Positions 1 to 5,936 of a stretch of DNA of 6,886 nt are shown piece after piece. Below the pieces are notes generated by a model, which was given only the letters and a program-made list of their open reading frames with translations, ran no database searches and was not told the DNA's origin. Each line of letters starts with the position of its first letter. The first letter of the stretch is position 1. The position numbers were made by a program, and so were the translations under genes. Source of the DNA: UBA4735 sp036569845 (GTDB taxonomy: Bacteria > Chloroflexota > Limnocylindria > P2-11E); NCBI GenBank assembly GCA_036569845.1, contig DATCPY010000151.1, positions 1-6,886 of the forward strand, read 5' to 3'.

Positions 1-1002
1 CACGACGCAGGGATCGCCGGAGAGCACGGCCGCTCGCGCGCTCGTGATGCCGGTGCCGTAGCCGCAGCTCGCGCCGCGGGTGACGCCTCCGCCGACCGCG
101 ACGACGTCCGGCTTGCGATAGCGGACGCCGTGCACCGGACCGCGCGAGCTGTAGAACGCGAGCGCGCCGGTCTTGTCCGTCGCGCCGACGGTGAGGGCGC
201 CGCGCGCGTCGCCGGGCGAGCTGATCGTGCCCGGTCCCGGACCGTCATTGCCCGCCGCGACGCAGACGATGATCCCGGCGGCCGCGAGCGCGTCGACCTC
301 GCGCGCGATCGGCGACCGCGGCGAACCCGGTCCGCCGAGCGACAGATTCATGACCGCGACGTCCTGCGTGCTCGTCCAGGACATCGCCGCGAGCACGGCG
401 TCCTCGGTGCCGCCCGCCGCGGACAGGGCCTTCGCGATGACGAGCCTCGCGTCGGGCGCCACGCCGCGATACATCGCTCCGCTACCCGCGATGATCCCAG
501 CGACATGCGTGCCGTGCCCGACGTCGTCGTGCTCTCCGGCGCCGCTGAAGTCCGCGTGCGCCGCGATGCGTCCGGCGAGATCCGGGTGCAGCGCATCGAT
601 CCCGGTGTCCACGATCCCGACGCGGATGCCGGCGCCACGCAGCCCGCCATCCCAAAGCGGCGGGACGTGGAGCAGTGGAACGCTGTCGTTGAGCAGCGGC
701 TGCACCGGGAGTGGCGGCCGTGCGGGTATCCCGATCCCGTGAAGCGCCGCAGCGAGCGCGGCCTGCCGCTCCGCCGGCACGTCCAGCACCACGACGCCGG
801 CGCGGCGATGTGTCTGCCGGACCGTTGCCCCGTACTGCGCGAGCAGGTCCGCCGGAATGCCCGCGCCAATCGCGTGCGCGGCCGCGGCTCCCGGATCGGC
901 CAGCGGCAGGAAGGAGGCCGCGACGCGCTGCGGCGGTTCCACCACGAGCCGCGTGGTCAGCGCGATCGGGTCGGCCGCCCCAGCATCGGTCGCGCGCAGC
1001 AT
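1..1002 (-). CDS. Subtilisin-like serine protease (peptidase S8), C-terminus cut by window edge
   Basis: The first 334 residues of a subtilase, an endopeptidase using an Asp-His-Ser triad. Asp132 lies in IVDTGID, His163 in GHGTHVAGI, and the oxyanion-hole Asn252 in AAGNDGP. NLSLGG, SSPG and RKPDVVA appear in the usual order. The catalytic Ser motif (GTSMAxP) is not visible; it should lie just beyond position 1, because the reading frame leaves the window in the stretch that normally precedes it. Residues about 45-95 resemble an I9-type propeptide, suggesting autoprocessing. No signal peptide or membrane segment is seen at the N-terminus, so the enzyme may be cytoplasmic or exported by another route. 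The start is the ATG at 1002: an in-frame stop lies at 1027-1029 and no ATG, GTG or TTG lies between. No clear ribosome binding site precedes it. It is transcribed divergently from the Trm112-like gene. Confidence 0.93.
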   Translation of the reverse strand, partial: MLRATDAGAADPIALTTRLVVEPPQRVAASFLPLADPGAAAAHAIGAGIPADLLAQYGATVRQTHRRAGVVVLDVPAERQAALAAALHGIGIPARPPLPVQPLLNDSVPLLHVPPLWDGGLRGAGIRVGIVDTGIDALHPDLAGRIAAHADFSGAGEHDDVGHGTHVAGIIAGSGAMYRGVAPDARLVIAKALSAAGGTEDAVLAAMSWTSTQDVAVMNLSLGGPGSPRSPIAREVDALAAAGIIVCVAAGNDGPGPGTISSPGDARGALTVGATDKTGALAFYSSRGPVHGVRYRKPDVVAVGGGVTRGASCGYGTGITSARAAVLSGDPCVV

Positions 1003-1014
1003 AGCAATCAGATA

Positions 1015-1030
1015 TTGACAGAGCGGTCAA
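1015..1030. promoter_or_regulatory. Inverted repeat TTGAC-N6-GTCAA in divergent intergenic region (possible operator)
   Basis: A perfect 5-bp inverted repeat with a 6-bp spacer lies in the 75-bp gap between the divergent protease and Trm112-like genes. It is 12 bp upstream of the protease ATG and 47 bp upstream of the Trm112-like ATG. Its left half extends to TTGACA, a consensus -35 hexamer for rightward transcription. I found no matching -10 at 16-18 bp, so a promoter reading is weak. A two-sided operator is possible by inference; chance is not excluded. Confidence 0.3.
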
Positions 1031-1077
1031 GACCACCAGAAACAGCGGAAATCTGCCCGGATTACCGTTCCCGGTGA

Positions 1078-1248
1078 ATGCCGATCGCCCCGGAGCTCCT
1101 TGAGATCCTGGCCTGCCCGGTGGATCACGCGCCGGTGACCGAGACGGCCACCCACCTGGTCTGCACGTCGTGCGGACGGCGTTACCCGATCCGCGATGGG
1201 ATCCCGGTGATGCTGGTCGATGAGGCGGAGGGATCCCCGCCTAGCTGA
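1078..1248 (+). CDS. Trm112/UPF0434-family small zinc-binding protein (56 aa)
   Basis: A small protein that starts with a helical LLEILACP segment and ends with the family signature YPIRDGIPVML followed by VDEA. Cys13, Cys29 and Cys32 are probable zinc ligands. The position usually filled by a second Cys (CPxC) is replaced here, since the sequence reads CPVDH, leaving Asp16 or His17 as a possible fourth ligand. Members of this family activate methyltransferases (Trm112 in eukaryotes and archaea) or occur as short bacterial proteins such as YcaR, whose role is less clear. The 56-residue length is normal for the bacterial form. The ATG at 1078 follows a weak purine stretch (GGTGA). The last 8 bp overlap the end of the convergent histidine kinase gene. 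Partner and substrate cannot be told from this window. Confidence 0.86.
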   Translation: MPIAPELLEILACPVDHAPVTETATHLVCTSCGRRYPIRDGIPVMLVDEAEGSPPS

Positions 1249-2347
1249 TCCGGTCCCGCGGGACGGTGATCCGCACCGTCGTGCCTTCGCCCGGGCGGCT
1301 CGCGATCTTGCACACCCCGCCAAGAAGGCCGATGCGCTCGCGCATGTGGAGCAGGCCGTAGTGGCCGGGCTTGGCGGCAGCCTCCCCCCACTGCTCGCTC
1401 GCGAAGCCCTGGCCGTCGTCGGCGATGACGATCTCGATGTACGCGTCGTCCTGCCGCAGCGTCACCGTGACCTTGCGTGCGCCGGCGTGTCGCTTGGCGT
1501 TGAGCAGCGCCTCGACGGTCGCGCGGTACAACGCCGCCTCCGCATCCGACCGGATGGGGTCAAGGTCGCCGATGTCCTCCTCGATCTCCCAGCCGGCCTC
1601 GGCGGCGACCTCTGTCGCCGCCGACGAGATCGCGCCCGCGAGCCCGAGGTCCTCGAGCGTCGCCGGCCGCAGGCTGCCGATGATCGCGCGGGTCTCTTGG
1701 ATCGCCTTGCGCAGGTAGTCCGTCGCGCGTTTGACGTCGGCCTCGGTCTTCCCGGGGTTCTGCAGGATGCCGTACGCCGACACGATCACCGGAGCCAGAC
1801 CGTCGTGCAGCTCGCGGGCGATGTGTCGCCGCGACTCCTCCTCCTGCGACAGTGCCTGCCCGGTGAAGAGCTGGAGGTCCGCGTAGAGCCCGGCCCGTTC
1901 GATCGCGAACGCGGCCTGGTACGCGAGGATCCGCAGGAACCCGACCTGCGCCTCGGTCGGCTCGGACGAACGGTTGACGTTCAAGACGCCGAGGGCCTTC
2001 GCGCCTACGAGCAGCGGCAGCACGATCGAGTACGGAACGTCCTTCGTGTAGGTGTGCGGGAGTTCGGGACCGGCCGGCCCTTTCACCACGATCGGCTGGC
2101 GCCGCTCCATCGCCCGCCACGAGATCGCCGGGCCGGCCGCGAGCTTCGTCCCGAGGAGCTCAGCGCCCTTCGACGCGCGTACGACGAGCGCGTCGTGCGC
2201 GCGGTCGTAGACCATCAGCGACGCGGATTCGTAGCCGACGTCCGCGCCGGCCTCGAGGATCAAGGCGAAGAGATCGTCGTCGTTCGTGGTCGCGCCGACG
2301 CGCCACGTCGCACGTTCCAGGCTCCGGAGGAGATCCTGATCGGACAC
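1241..2347 (-). CDS. GAF-domain sensor histidine kinase, HisKA_3/NarX-DegS class
   Basis: A 368-residue cytoplasmic kinase expected to autophosphorylate and pass phosphate to a NarL-type regulator. Residues about 20-155 form a GAF sensor domain with no cysteine, so there is no Fe-S or thiol switch in it. A short coiled linker leads to the HisKA_3 dimerisation domain, with the phosphoacceptor His181 in ARELHDGLAP. The ATPase domain follows: N-box with Asn283 (EALLNAKRHAGA), G1 box Asp310 to Gly314 (ADDGQGF) and G2 box at 328-332 (GHYGL). No membrane segment is present. The HDxxxQ phosphatase signature has Pro186 in place of Gln. I chose the GTG at 2347 because no ATG, GTG or TTG lies in frame between it and the dioxygenase start. 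The same frame stays open further upstream, but there it only mirrors the dioxygenase gene. The likely partner is the regulator at 2951-3601. Confidence 0.93.
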   Translation of the reverse strand: MSDQDLLRSLERATWRVGATTNDDDLFALILEAGADVGYESASLMVYDRAHDALVVRASKGAELLGTKLAAGPAISWRAMERRQPIVVKGPAGPELPHTYTKDVPYSIVLPLLVGAKALGVLNVNRSSEPTEAQVGFLRILAYQAAFAIERAGLYADLQLFTGQALSQEEESRRHIARELHDGLAPVIVSAYGILQNPGKTEADVKRATDYLRKAIQETRAIIGSLRPATLEDLGLAGAISSAATEVAAEAGWEIEEDIGDLDPIRSDAEAALYRATVEALLNAKRHAGARKVTVTLRQDDAYIEIVIADDGQGFASEQWGEAAAKPGHYGLLHMRERIGLLGGVCKIASRPGEGTTVRITVPRDRIS

Positions 2348-2383
2348 TCTGTGCCCGCAATTGTGACGGAGTATCTTCGGTGC
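2348..2383. promoter_or_regulatory. Compact divergent promoter region between kinase and thiol dioxygenase
   Basis: Only 36 bp separate the two divergent starts, so their promoters must overlap each other or the coding regions. TATCTT at 2372-2377 resembles a -10 box (4 of 6 matches) and would place the transcript start about at the dioxygenase ATG, giving a leaderless message. No good -35 is visible. The stretch contains the small palindrome CAATTG at 2358-2363. These are weak signals in an otherwise GC-rich area. Confidence 0.3.
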
Positions 2384-2950
2384 ATGCCGCTGGACGCCTT
2401 CACGCGCGACCTGGCCGCGTTCCATGAGCGCTTCGGCAGCGACATCGACCGCCTCGTCGAAGCGACCCGCGAACGCCTCACCGAGCTCGTCAAAGAGCCG
2501 GCCCTGTTGCCGGCGTCGGCGTGCCTGGGCTCGCCCGATCGCTACACCCAGCACGTTCTGCACGTCGCCCCCGACCGCAGCCATAGCGTGGTCGCGCTGG
2601 TCTGGTATCCGGGGCAGATCACGCCGATCCATGATCACGTGAGCTGGTGCGTCGTCGGGGTGTACGAGGGCACCGAGTCGCAGACCCTCTATCACCTCGC
2701 CGAGGACGGCGGCGGCGTCTGTCTGATCGAGACCGGAACCCAGACGGCGGGCCGCGGCAGCTGCACCTCGCTGGTGCCGCCCGCAGAGAACATCCATCGG
2801 GTCGCGAACGCCGGCGCCGAGCGTGCCATCTCGATCCATGTGTACGGAGCGGACATCGAGCGCCTGGGCTCGAGCATCAACAAGACGTTCGACCACCTAC
2901 CGGTGCGCGAGCTGGACGGCGCGACGCGGCAGGCCTGGCGGGGTCGTTAG
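2384..2950 (+). CDS. Cysteine dioxygenase-family thiol dioxygenase, Gln-type (3-mercaptopropionate dioxygenase-like)
   Basis: A 188-residue cupin enzyme that should bind one ferrous ion and use O2 to oxidise a small thiol to its sulfinate. The 3-His metal site is visible: His83 and His85 in TPIHDHVSW, and His138 in ENIHRV. The Ser-His-Tyr relay typical of the family follows at Ser150, His152 and Tyr154 (SIHVY). Where mammalian cysteine dioxygenase has the substrate carboxylate-binding Arg in YTRN, this protein has YTQH, so Gln56 takes that place. Gln here is the mark of the bacterial 3-mercaptopropionate dioxygenase group. Cys89 lies near the site of the mammalian Cys-Tyr crosslink but one residue closer to the HDH motif, so a crosslink is doubtful. 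In-frame GTG codons at 2351 and 2363 are alternative starts, but the ATG at 2384 best fits family length. GGAG at 2368-2371 is a distant ribosome site. The stop directly abuts the stop of the convergent regulator gene. Confidence 0.9.
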   Translation: MPLDAFTRDLAAFHERFGSDIDRLVEATRERLTELVKEPALLPASACLGSPDRYTQHVLHVAPDRSHSVVALVWYPGQITPIHDHVSWCVVGVYEGTESQTLYHLAEDGGGVCLIETGTQTAGRGSCTSLVPPAENIHRVANAGAERAISIHVYGADIERLGSSINKTFDHLPVRELDGATRQAWRGR

Positions 2951-3601
2951 CTAGGCGGTCATGCCCTCAACGAGGCCATTCCGGACGGCGTAGATCGCGG
3001 CCTGCGTGCGGTCGGACACACCCAGCTTCTCGAGGATGGCCGCGACGTGGCTCTTCACGGTCTCCGGCGAGAGGACGAGGCGCTCCGCGATCTCGCGGTT
3101 GCTCATGCCTTCGGCGACCAGCGACAGGATCTCGCGCTCGCGCTTCGTGAGGTTACGCGCCGCAGCCGGAACCGGACCCTGCGGCTTCATCTCGCTGAGC
3201 ATGCCCTTCAACATCTGGGACTCGATGAACGCGCCACCGGTCGCGACCTGTCGGATCGCGTCCACGAGCTCCTCGCGCGAGACGTCCTTCAACAGGTAGC
3301 CCGCCGCACCGGCGCGCACGGCCTCGCGGAGATACGCCGGGTTCTCGTGCATGGTCAGCATCACGACGGCGGTCCGCGGGCGCTCTTCCTTGATCTTCTT
3401 CGTGGCCTCGAGGCCATCCATATCCGGCATCCGGACATCCATCAGGATCACATCGGGCAGCTCGCGCCGCGCGTACTCGACCGCCTCCCGCCCCGTGCGG
3501 GCCTCGCCCACGATCTGGAGATCGTCGGCTCGGGCCAGCATCGCGGCGATCCCTTGGCGGACAAGCTCGTGATCGTCGACGAGCAACACTCGAATGGCCA
3601 T
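2951..3601 (-). CDS. NarL/LuxR-family two-component response regulator
   Basis: A complete 216-residue regulator. The receiver domain (about 1-120) has the acidic pair Asp9-Asp10, phosphoacceptor Asp55 (ILMDVRMPDMDG), switch Thr83 and conserved Lys105 (LLKD). The C-terminal LuxR-type helix-turn-helix (about 150-210) begins LTKREREIL and carries the recognition-helix region SPETVKSHV. Phosphorylation should promote dimerisation and DNA binding. It is the likely partner of the HisKA_3 kinase at 1241-2347, because NarL regulators pair with this kinase class and both genes lie on the same strand. They are separated by about 600 bp holding the oppositely oriented dioxygenase gene. The ATG at 3601 is supported by an in-frame TAG 12 bp upstream. 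No ribosome site is close to it; AAGGAG lies 23 bases upstream, too far to be used. Confidence 0.97.
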   Translation of the reverse strand: MAIRVLLVDDHELVRQGIAAMLARADDLQIVGEARTGREAVEYARRELPDVILMDVRMPDMDGLEATKKIKEERPRTAVVMLTMHENPAYLREAVRAGAAGYLLKDVSREELVDAIRQVATGGAFIESQMLKGMLSEMKPQGPVPAAARNLTKREREILSLVAEGMSNREIAERLVLSPETVKSHVAAILEKLGVSDRTQAAIYAVRNGLVEGMTA

Positions 3602-3649
3602 CGAAGAGGCATTCTAGGGACACACTCCTTCTATTAGGGTTCGGGCAGG
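3602..3649. promoter_or_regulatory. Divergent promoter region between response regulator and HD-GYP gene
   Basis: This 48-bp gap must hold start signals for both genes. On the minus strand, TAGAAT at 3616-3611 matches 5 of 6 bases of a -10 box and would start the regulator transcript within a few bases of its ATG, close to leaderless. On the plus strand, TATTAG at 3632-3637 is a weaker -10 candidate (4 of 6) for the HD-GYP gene. No -35 box is convincing on either strand. Two similar elements, TTCTAGGG at 3612 and TTCTATTAGGG at 3629, repeat in direct orientation. Confidence 0.35.
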
Positions 3650-5782
3650 GTGACCGAGGCCGAGCGCGCCATCGCGGCGCTGCACCTCCGCGTCCGGGTC
3701 GTGCTCGCGATCGCCACGCTCGTGTTCGTGGGCGTCGCGCAGGAGAGCGGGGTCGCCGGTCCGGAGATCCCATCACGGGCGCTCGCCGTCGGGGTCGCGC
3801 TGGCGATCGCCGCGGCCGTCGAGGAGCTGGCGTCCCGCCGCGCGCGCCGGCAGGTCGCCGCGACGGCAGGCGCGATCGCGGAGTTCTTCGCCTTCGCGCT
3901 CGCGGTCGCGCTGTTCTGGCGGTACAGCCCGGTCGCGCCGGCGGTCCTCCTCTGGCCGATCGCGTTCGGGGCGGTCACCCTCCGGCGGACCTACCTCCTG
4001 TACCTGGCCGCGATGGGCACCGCCATCGTCGTCGAGATCGGCGTGCTTCGACCGGGCCAGGAGCTCCAAGACGTGATCGGTGGGCTGGCCTGGGGCGGCC
4101 TGTACGTTGGCGCGGCCTCCCTGGCCGGGTCGCTCGGCGCGCGATATCGCCGGTTCCAGCGACGGACCGAATCGGCCTATGCGTCGATCGCGACGATCAC
4201 CGCGGCGACGTCGTATTCGGAGCTGGCGCGGATGCTCTTCGCATATGCCGAGCGCGCGCTGGATCTGCCCCCCGACGCGCCCGCGGCGCTGCTGTTCGAC
4301 GATCGAGGGATCGGCACCCTGAACGCCATCGAGGCGAACGCGATCGAACCGGAGCATCGCGCTCGCTTCCGCGTATCGGGCGAGGTCATCGAAACGCTCC
4401 GCGCGCTCTCCGGGGTCAGCGGCGCGTTCATCGCCGGCGCCGCGATGCCCGTCGCCGGCGGGGCCCCCGACGCGCTTCGCGATGGGCATCCGTTCGTCCT
4501 GCCGCTGCGCGACGCCCGCCGGCTCGTCGGGTTCGCGGTCTTCGGTTCGACCCGACGACGCCGGCTGACGGCTGAGCGCCGGGCGGAGCTCGCGCGCGTC
4601 GCGGACCAGGTGGCCACGACCTTGGTGCGCATCCGGGGTGGCCGGTCGATCGAGGCGCAGCGGCTCACGCTCGCCGGCGTCCTCGAGGCCCACAGCGCCG
4701 AGCGCGCGGAGATGCAGGTCGCCACGTGGCTCGCCCGCTCGGCCCGTGACATCGCGGTCGCCCACGACGTCGCCGTGCTCCAGGACCTTCCCGACGGACG
4801 GTGTCGCGCGGTCTACGCGATCGGTGTCGCGGCGCTCGATGTGGAGCAGGGCTGCACGCCGCTCGTGGACGAGGTGCGCCACCGCGGCGTCGCGGTGGTG
4901 GTGACCGACGGCGCGCGGGAGCGGCGCATCCAGCTTCCTCCGTTCCTGAAGGTCGGCGCGACGGCGCTCATCCCGGTCCGCGGGCAGGGCACATACCTGT
5001 TCGTGCACGAGCCGCAGCGCGAGGGGCTGACCTCGGGGATCCTGCAGCTGCTCATCGAGCTCTGCGACCAGGCCGCGACGCTCCTCGCGAGCGCATATGC
5101 CGCGCCGGCGACGCCCGGCACCGCCCCGGCGATCGAACGGCGCCTCGCCGCGGTCGTCGCGCACACCCGGGGCGCGGTCCGCGGCGACGAGCGCGACTCA
5201 CGGGCCCGTATCGTCGACGCCTTCCGTCTCGCGGTGGAAGGCAACCAGCCGGTGCTCGCGGGCTCGGGCGAGCGGGTCGCCGGGATCGCGAGCGCGATCG
5301 CCACGCAGCTCGACGTCGATGTGGCCGCGCGCGACGACCTGTACGTGGCGGCGCTGCTGCGCGACGTCGGCGAGCTCGGGATCGACCGAAAGGTCCTCGA
5401 GACGCCGGGTGAGCTCAGCGACGAGCAGCGTGAGATCGTCCGCCGGCATCCGGTGCTCGGCGAAACGATCCTCGCGGCCCTCGCGTTCCTCGGCGAGGCT
5501 GCGCGGATCGTGCGCTCGCACCACGAGCGCTGGGACGGCACGGGATATCCCGACCGGCTCGCGGAGACGGAGATCCCGCTCGGCGCACGCATCCTGAGCG
5601 TCGCCGACGCGTTCGTCGCGATGACCAGCGAGCGTCCGTACCGCGCCGCCCTCCGCCCCGCGGAAGCGATCGGCCTGCTCATCGCTGCACGCGAACGCGC
5701 CTTCGACCCCGCGGTGGTCGACGCGTTCGTCGCGCTGAACACGTCTGGAGAGCTCGGGGTGGCCGGCGTACCGGCCGTCTGA
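3650..5782 (+). CDS. Membrane protein with tandem GAF-like domains and a degenerate HD-GYP domain
   Basis: A 710-residue sensor. Residues about 14-163 contain six probable membrane segments (near 14-30, 44-60, 72-92, 96-111, 113-133, 141-163), a MASE-like sensor region of no family I can name. Two GAF-like domains follow at about 175-330 and 340-482. Residues about 520-700 form an HD-GYP domain, a family that normally hydrolyses cyclic di-GMP with a two- or three-iron site. Much of the signature survives: His600 (RRHPVLGE), His624-His625 and DGTGYP (629-634), Asp653 (SVADAF) and MTSERPYR. The central HD motif reads R571-D572-V-G-E575 instead of HDxGK, and the earlier metal His of the GHSERV motif is Ser539. 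Catalysis is therefore doubtful; it may bind nucleotide or a partner protein without cleaving it. The GTG at 3650 is chosen because an in-frame TAG lies at 3635 with no start codon between. It has no spaced ribosome site. It is divergent from the response regulator. Confidence 0.94.
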   Translation: MTEAERAIAALHLRVRVVLAIATLVFVGVAQESGVAGPEIPSRALAVGVALAIAAAVEELASRRARRQVAATAGAIAEFFAFALAVALFWRYSPVAPAVLLWPIAFGAVTLRRTYLLYLAAMGTAIVVEIGVLRPGQELQDVIGGLAWGGLYVGAASLAGSLGARYRRFQRRTESAYASIATITAATSYSELARMLFAYAERALDLPPDAPAALLFDDRGIGTLNAIEANAIEPEHRARFRVSGEVIETLRALSGVSGAFIAGAAMPVAGGAPDALRDGHPFVLPLRDARRLVGFAVFGSTRRRRLTAERRAELARVADQVATTLVRIRGGRSIEAQRLTLAGVLEAHSAERAEMQVATWLARSARDIAVAHDVAVLQDLPDGRCRAVYAIGVAALDVEQGCTPLVDEVRHRGVAVVVTDGARERRIQLPPFLKVGATALIPVRGQGTYLFVHEPQREGLTSGILQLLIELCDQAATLLASAYAAPATPGTAPAIERRLAAVVAHTRGAVRGDERDSRARIVDAFRLAVEGNQPVLAGSGERVAGIASAIATQLDVDVAARDDLYVAALLRDVGELGIDRKVLETPGELSDEQREIVRRHPVLGETILAALAFLGEAARIVRSHHERWDGTGYPDRLAETEIPLGARILSVADAFVAMTSERPYRAALRPAEAIGLLIAARERAFDPAVVDAFVALNTSGELGVAGVPAV

Positions 5783-5811
5783 GCGGCACGATCAGCCCTG
5801 GTCTGACCCCC

Positions 5812-5837
5812 TTTTTGTTGCCAACGTTGTGTACGCT
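5812..5837 (+). promoter_or_regulatory. Candidate promoter/operator for the coiled-coil protein gene
   Basis: A T-rich patch (TTTTTGTTG) is followed by overlapping inverted elements GTTG-C-CAAC (5817-5825) and CAACGTTG (5822-5829), then TACGCT (5832-5837), which fits the TAnnnT form of a -10 box. Transcription from it would begin near 5844 and give a leader of about 90 bases before the TTG start. No clean -35 at the right spacing is seen. The patch stands out against the GC-rich surroundings, but the assignment is inferential. Confidence 0.3.
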
Positions 5838-5851
5838 TGCTTCCACGAACG

Positions 5852-5866
5852 GTCGCGGCACGCGAC
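5852..5866 (+). other. Perfect hairpin in presumed 5' leader
   Basis: GTCGCG and CGCGAC form a perfect 6-bp stem around a 3-base GCA loop. It would fall in the untranslated leader of the coiled-coil protein gene if transcription starts near 5844. It could equally be a DNA-level operator. Short GC stems arise by chance in such sequence. Confidence 0.35.
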
Positions 5867-5890
5867 GAGCGTCCACCGAGACCGCGCGAG

Positions 5891-5917
5891 CCTGCTTGCG
5901 GACGGGCAGGTCCGCGA
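5891..5917 (+). other. Second leader hairpin with a competing alternative stem
   Basis: GCGGAC (5898-5903) and GTCCGC (5910-5915) form a perfect 6-bp stem with a 6-base loop, extendable by a T·G and a T-A pair to 5896-5917. An alternative 5-bp stem, CCTGC (5891-5895) with GCAGG (5906-5910), shares bases with it, so the two cannot form together. The structure ends 6 bases before the ribosome binding site at 5924. A translation-control role is an inference. Confidence 0.35.
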
Positions 5918-5923
5918 CCCGTA

Positions 5924-5929
5924 GAGAGG
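5924..5929 (+). promoter_or_regulatory. Ribosome binding site deciding a TTG start
   Basis: GAGAGG lies 7 bases before the TTG at 5937, an ideal spacing and the only strong Shine-Dalgarno match in the window. A nearby GTG at 5930 is out of frame and meets a stop within four codons. The next in-frame ATG (5988) has no purine-rich site upstream. This makes TTG the best start. Confidence 0.65.
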
Positions 5930-5936
5930 TGCGTCG

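Noticed and set aside
1015..1043. Full sigma-70 type promoter built on TTGACA at 1015
   Set aside because: The bases at 16-18 bp spacing (around 1037-1044) do not resemble a -10 box, so only the dyad is reported.
130..1077. A 315-codon plus-strand open frame opposite the protease
   Set aside because: Its translation is Arg-rich without any domain, while the minus strand encodes a textbook subtilase over the same bases.
1220..2383. Plus-strand open frame leading into the dioxygenase, suggesting a much longer fusion protein
   Set aside because: The upstream part mirrors the kinase gene and has no recognisable domain; the dioxygenase family length is reached from the ATG at 2384.
2348..2896. 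The kinase reading frame stays open on the minus strand up to 2896, giving a possible 551-residue protein
   Set aside because: The extension is an exact codon-register mirror of the dioxygenase gene, a frame that commonly stays open in GC-rich DNA. The dioxygenase has clear catalytic motifs, and the extension shows no domain.
5792..5816. Possible Rho-independent terminator after the HD-GYP gene (TCAG/CTGA stem, then TTTTT)
   Set aside because: The stem is only 4 bp, and five C residues separate it from the T run; it is too weak to call.
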